Shown here: positions 62,459-64,000 of the stretch, in pieces
Layout of the letters: every line of letters begins with the position of its first letter
How positions within the stretch are numbered: the stretch's first letter is position 1
Source: Sediminibacillus terrae
GTDB taxonomy: Bacteria; Bacillota; Bacilli; Bacillales; Amphibacillaceae
Length of the DNA stretch: 64,000 nucleotides
Assembly: GCF_009602435.1 (NCBI RefSeq)
Contig: NZ_VZDQ01000026.1
Span: 186,001 to 250,000, forward strand
Reading direction: 5' to 3'
Notes under the pieces: generated by a model
Told to the model about the DNA's origin: nothing
Databases searched by the model: none
What the model saw: only the letters and a program-made list of their open reading frames with translations
Made by a program: the position numbers and the translations under genes

Positions 62459-64000
62459 TTAATACGTTTCTTGCTGCCAGTGATTTTTCTGATAAACGAC
62501 TGTCTCATCCACTACAGTATTTTGGACCTGTAATGTGGTAATTTGCTCGGGACTGATTTTAAAAGGATCCCGATCAAAGATAGTAAAATCAGCATTATAT
62601 CCTGGAGCTATTTTCCCCTGGTCCTGCTCATGGCAAGATGCATAAGCACTGCCATTTGTATATAAAGAAATTGCCTCGTACATGGTCAACCGCTCATCTT
62701 CTTGATAGCTGGCACCGTCCACACTCGATTTTCTCAAAACAGCCGCTTCTATCCCCAGCAACGGATTGATACTCTCAATCGGAGCATCAGAACCAGCAGC
62801 ACAAGAAATACCCCTCTCAAGAAAGGTTTTCCAAGCATATGCATGCGACAAGCGACGTTCCCCTATCCTCTCGATAATCCACGGGAAATCCGATGCGACA
62901 AAGGTGGGTTGAATATCCAGCACGACATCAAGCTCTGTCAGTAAGTCCAGCAGACGGTCGTTAACAATCTGGGCATGGATAATCCGGTCACGTCTTCCAT
63001 TCTCCAGAGGATACTTTCTCAGCGTTTCTGCAACAGTTTCGACTGCCTTGTCCCCAATACCATGAACAGCAACAGGCATGCCGTAGCCTCTCGCTTTTTG
63101 GACCAGTGTTTCCAGACTTTCTACGGTATGAATATTGATACCTTCATTTTCCCGGTCATCTTCATAAGGTTCTGTAAGCCAAGCTGTCCTGCCGCCAAGC
63201 GCACCGTCGGAAAAAATTTTCATCGCACCCATTTCAATGAATTCAGTACCTTTATGGTAATCAAGACCTGTCGAAACCATATCGTCGATTACCTCATGAT
63301 GAACAAGTAAGTGAGCGCGGAATTTTCGTTTATCCCCATCCACTCCGTTCGTAAAGGCATGGTATGTTTTCAGAAAACCACCGTAGTAATTTAAATCTTC
63401 TGTATGGCCGCCAACCAGCCCGTTTCGATGTAAATCATCAATTGCGGTTTGTACGATAGCAGTCAAATGTTCCTCAGACATTTCCGGAATGACATTTTTA
63501 ATGAATTCCTGTGCAGTATCAAGGAAATAACCTGTTGCTTCTCCAGAAGCATCCCTTACAATGACACCTCCCTGAGGATTCTCCGTTTCTTTTGTGATGC
63601 CAGCCCGTTCCATAGCTAGCGAGTTAGCTAGCAAAGCGTGCCGGCAAATGCGGGTCAACATCATTGGATTTTCCGGACTTATTTCATCCAGCTCCCCCCT
63701 TTGAAGTATGACGGGATGTTCCCAGTGATTTTCGTTCCATCCCTCCCCGATCAACCATTCACCAGGTTCGAGCTGGGAAACACGGCTGCGGAGGGCAGCT
63801 TTTACCTCCTCGGCAGATTTCATCTCCGATAAATCCAAATGGATCAATTTTTCCCCATGGCCGATAATATGTAAGTGACTGTCAATAAAGCCGGGGAACA
63901 TGGTATTCCCTTGTAAGTCTTGAACCTTATCGATCCTTCCCTCGTAAACTCTTTGTAAATCGGAAACGGTCCCGACATCGATTATCTTTCCTTCTTCTGT
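62459..64000 (-). CDS. ytcJ: Amidohydrolase family protein, YtcJ-like, 5' end cut off by window edge
   Basis: The frame is open to the right edge (about 33 further codons before the internal Met at 63901), so the N-terminus lies outside the window. The visible part has the amidohydrolase_3 features: FIDSHLHIIGHGEK (HxH metal pair), later HEVIDDMVST, AVHGIGDKAVETVAETL and a C-terminal AGSDAPIESINPLLG. The protein resembles B. subtilis YtcJ, whose substrate is unknown; the family includes N-acyl-amide and urea-type hydrolases. Terminator follows at 62276-62320. Confidence 0.85.
   Translation of the reverse strand, partial: TEEGKIIDVGTVSDLQRVYEGRIDKVQDLQGNTMFPGFIDSHLHIIGHGEKLIHLDLSEMKSAEEVKAALRSRVSQLEPGEWLIGEGWNENHWEHPVILQRGELDEISPENPMMLTRICRHALLANSLAMERAGITKETENPQGGVIVRDASGEATGYFLDTAQEFIKNVIPEMSEEHLTAIVQTAIDDLHRNGLVGGHTEDLNYYGGFLKTYHAFTNGVDGDKRKFRAHLLVHHEVIDDMVSTGLDYHKGTEFIEMGAMKIFSDGALGGRTAWLTEPYEDDRENEGINIHTVESLETLVQKARGYGMPVAVHGIGDKAVETVAETLRKYPLENGRRDRIIHAQIVNDRLLDLLTELDVVLDIQPTFVASDFPWIIERIGERRLSHAYAWKTFLERGISCAAGSDAPIESINPLLGIEAAVLRKSSVDGASYQEDERLTMYEAISLYTNGSAYASCHEQDQGKIAPGYNADFTIFDRDPFKISPEQITTLQVQNTVVDETVVYQKNHWQQETY

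Overview
The window is chromosomal DNA from an endospore-forming, low-to-moderate GC Bacillota, in the family Bacillaceae. Three things point there. The spore genes sspI, ytrH/ytrI, ytvI, ytaF, ytxC and ytfJ are present. Regulation is of Bacillus type: a T-box on thrS, an L20 leader on infC, a CcpN-like operator on gapB, a CcpA-like cre at ackA and sigma-W-type promoters. The gene order follows the ysgA-thrS-dnaB-polA-citZ-pyk-dnaE-ackA-ytfJ stretch that I recall from Bacillus subtilis. The genus cannot be fixed from sequence reading alone. Nearly all long genes lie on the minus strand. I see no tRNA, rRNA, insertion sequence, prophage or CRISPR array.

Layout. Positions 1-5000 hold the edge of a TrmH-family rRNA methyltransferase, sspI, a small lytic transglycosylase, an M42 aminopeptidase, a dimeric dUTPase, ysdB and two membrane proteins. 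Positions 5100-9400 carry the translation genes rplT, rpmI, infC and thrS with their leader RNAs; two near-identical 139-bp repeats are inserted between infC and rpmI. Positions 9400-14450 carry ytxC, primosome genes dnaI and dnaB, nrdR, an unknown and speD. Then come gapB, coaE, ytaF, mutM, polA and phoPR (to 23333), a degenerate MaoC-like protein, and the TCA genes mdh, icd and citZ (to 27755). Positions 28488-41231 hold ytwI, ytvI, fxsA, pyk, pfkA, accDA, a GntR regulator, malic enzyme and dnaE: pyruvate/malate supply, fatty-acid entry and replication. Positions 41398-46594 hold ytrH/ytrI, nrnA, ytpI, ytoI and ytkL.

The most distinctive block is 46681-50807. A sigma-W-like promoter precedes five minus-strand genes: a DUF4178 protein, a PspA/IM30 protein, a DUF4247 lipoprotein, a DUF350 membrane protein and a membrane-anchored aminopropyltransferase. 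Hairpins inside the operon probably grade expression. This looks like an envelope-stress module joining a membrane scaffold to polyamine-type chemistry. The right end (50958-64000) carries an M24 peptidase, a DinB-fold protein, ald, an SDR, a universal stress protein, an EcsC-family protein, ackA, ytxK, a one-cysteine Tpx, ytfJ/ytfI, NAD kinase and a truncated amidohydrolase.

Two dispersed non-coding families stand out. One is a terminator-associated repeat (a conserved segment of about 40 nt directly before an intrinsic terminator) found after several unrelated genes. The other is the palindrome-ended repeat inside the infC operon. Operon boundaries, promoters and terminators were read by eye and have not been tested computationally.
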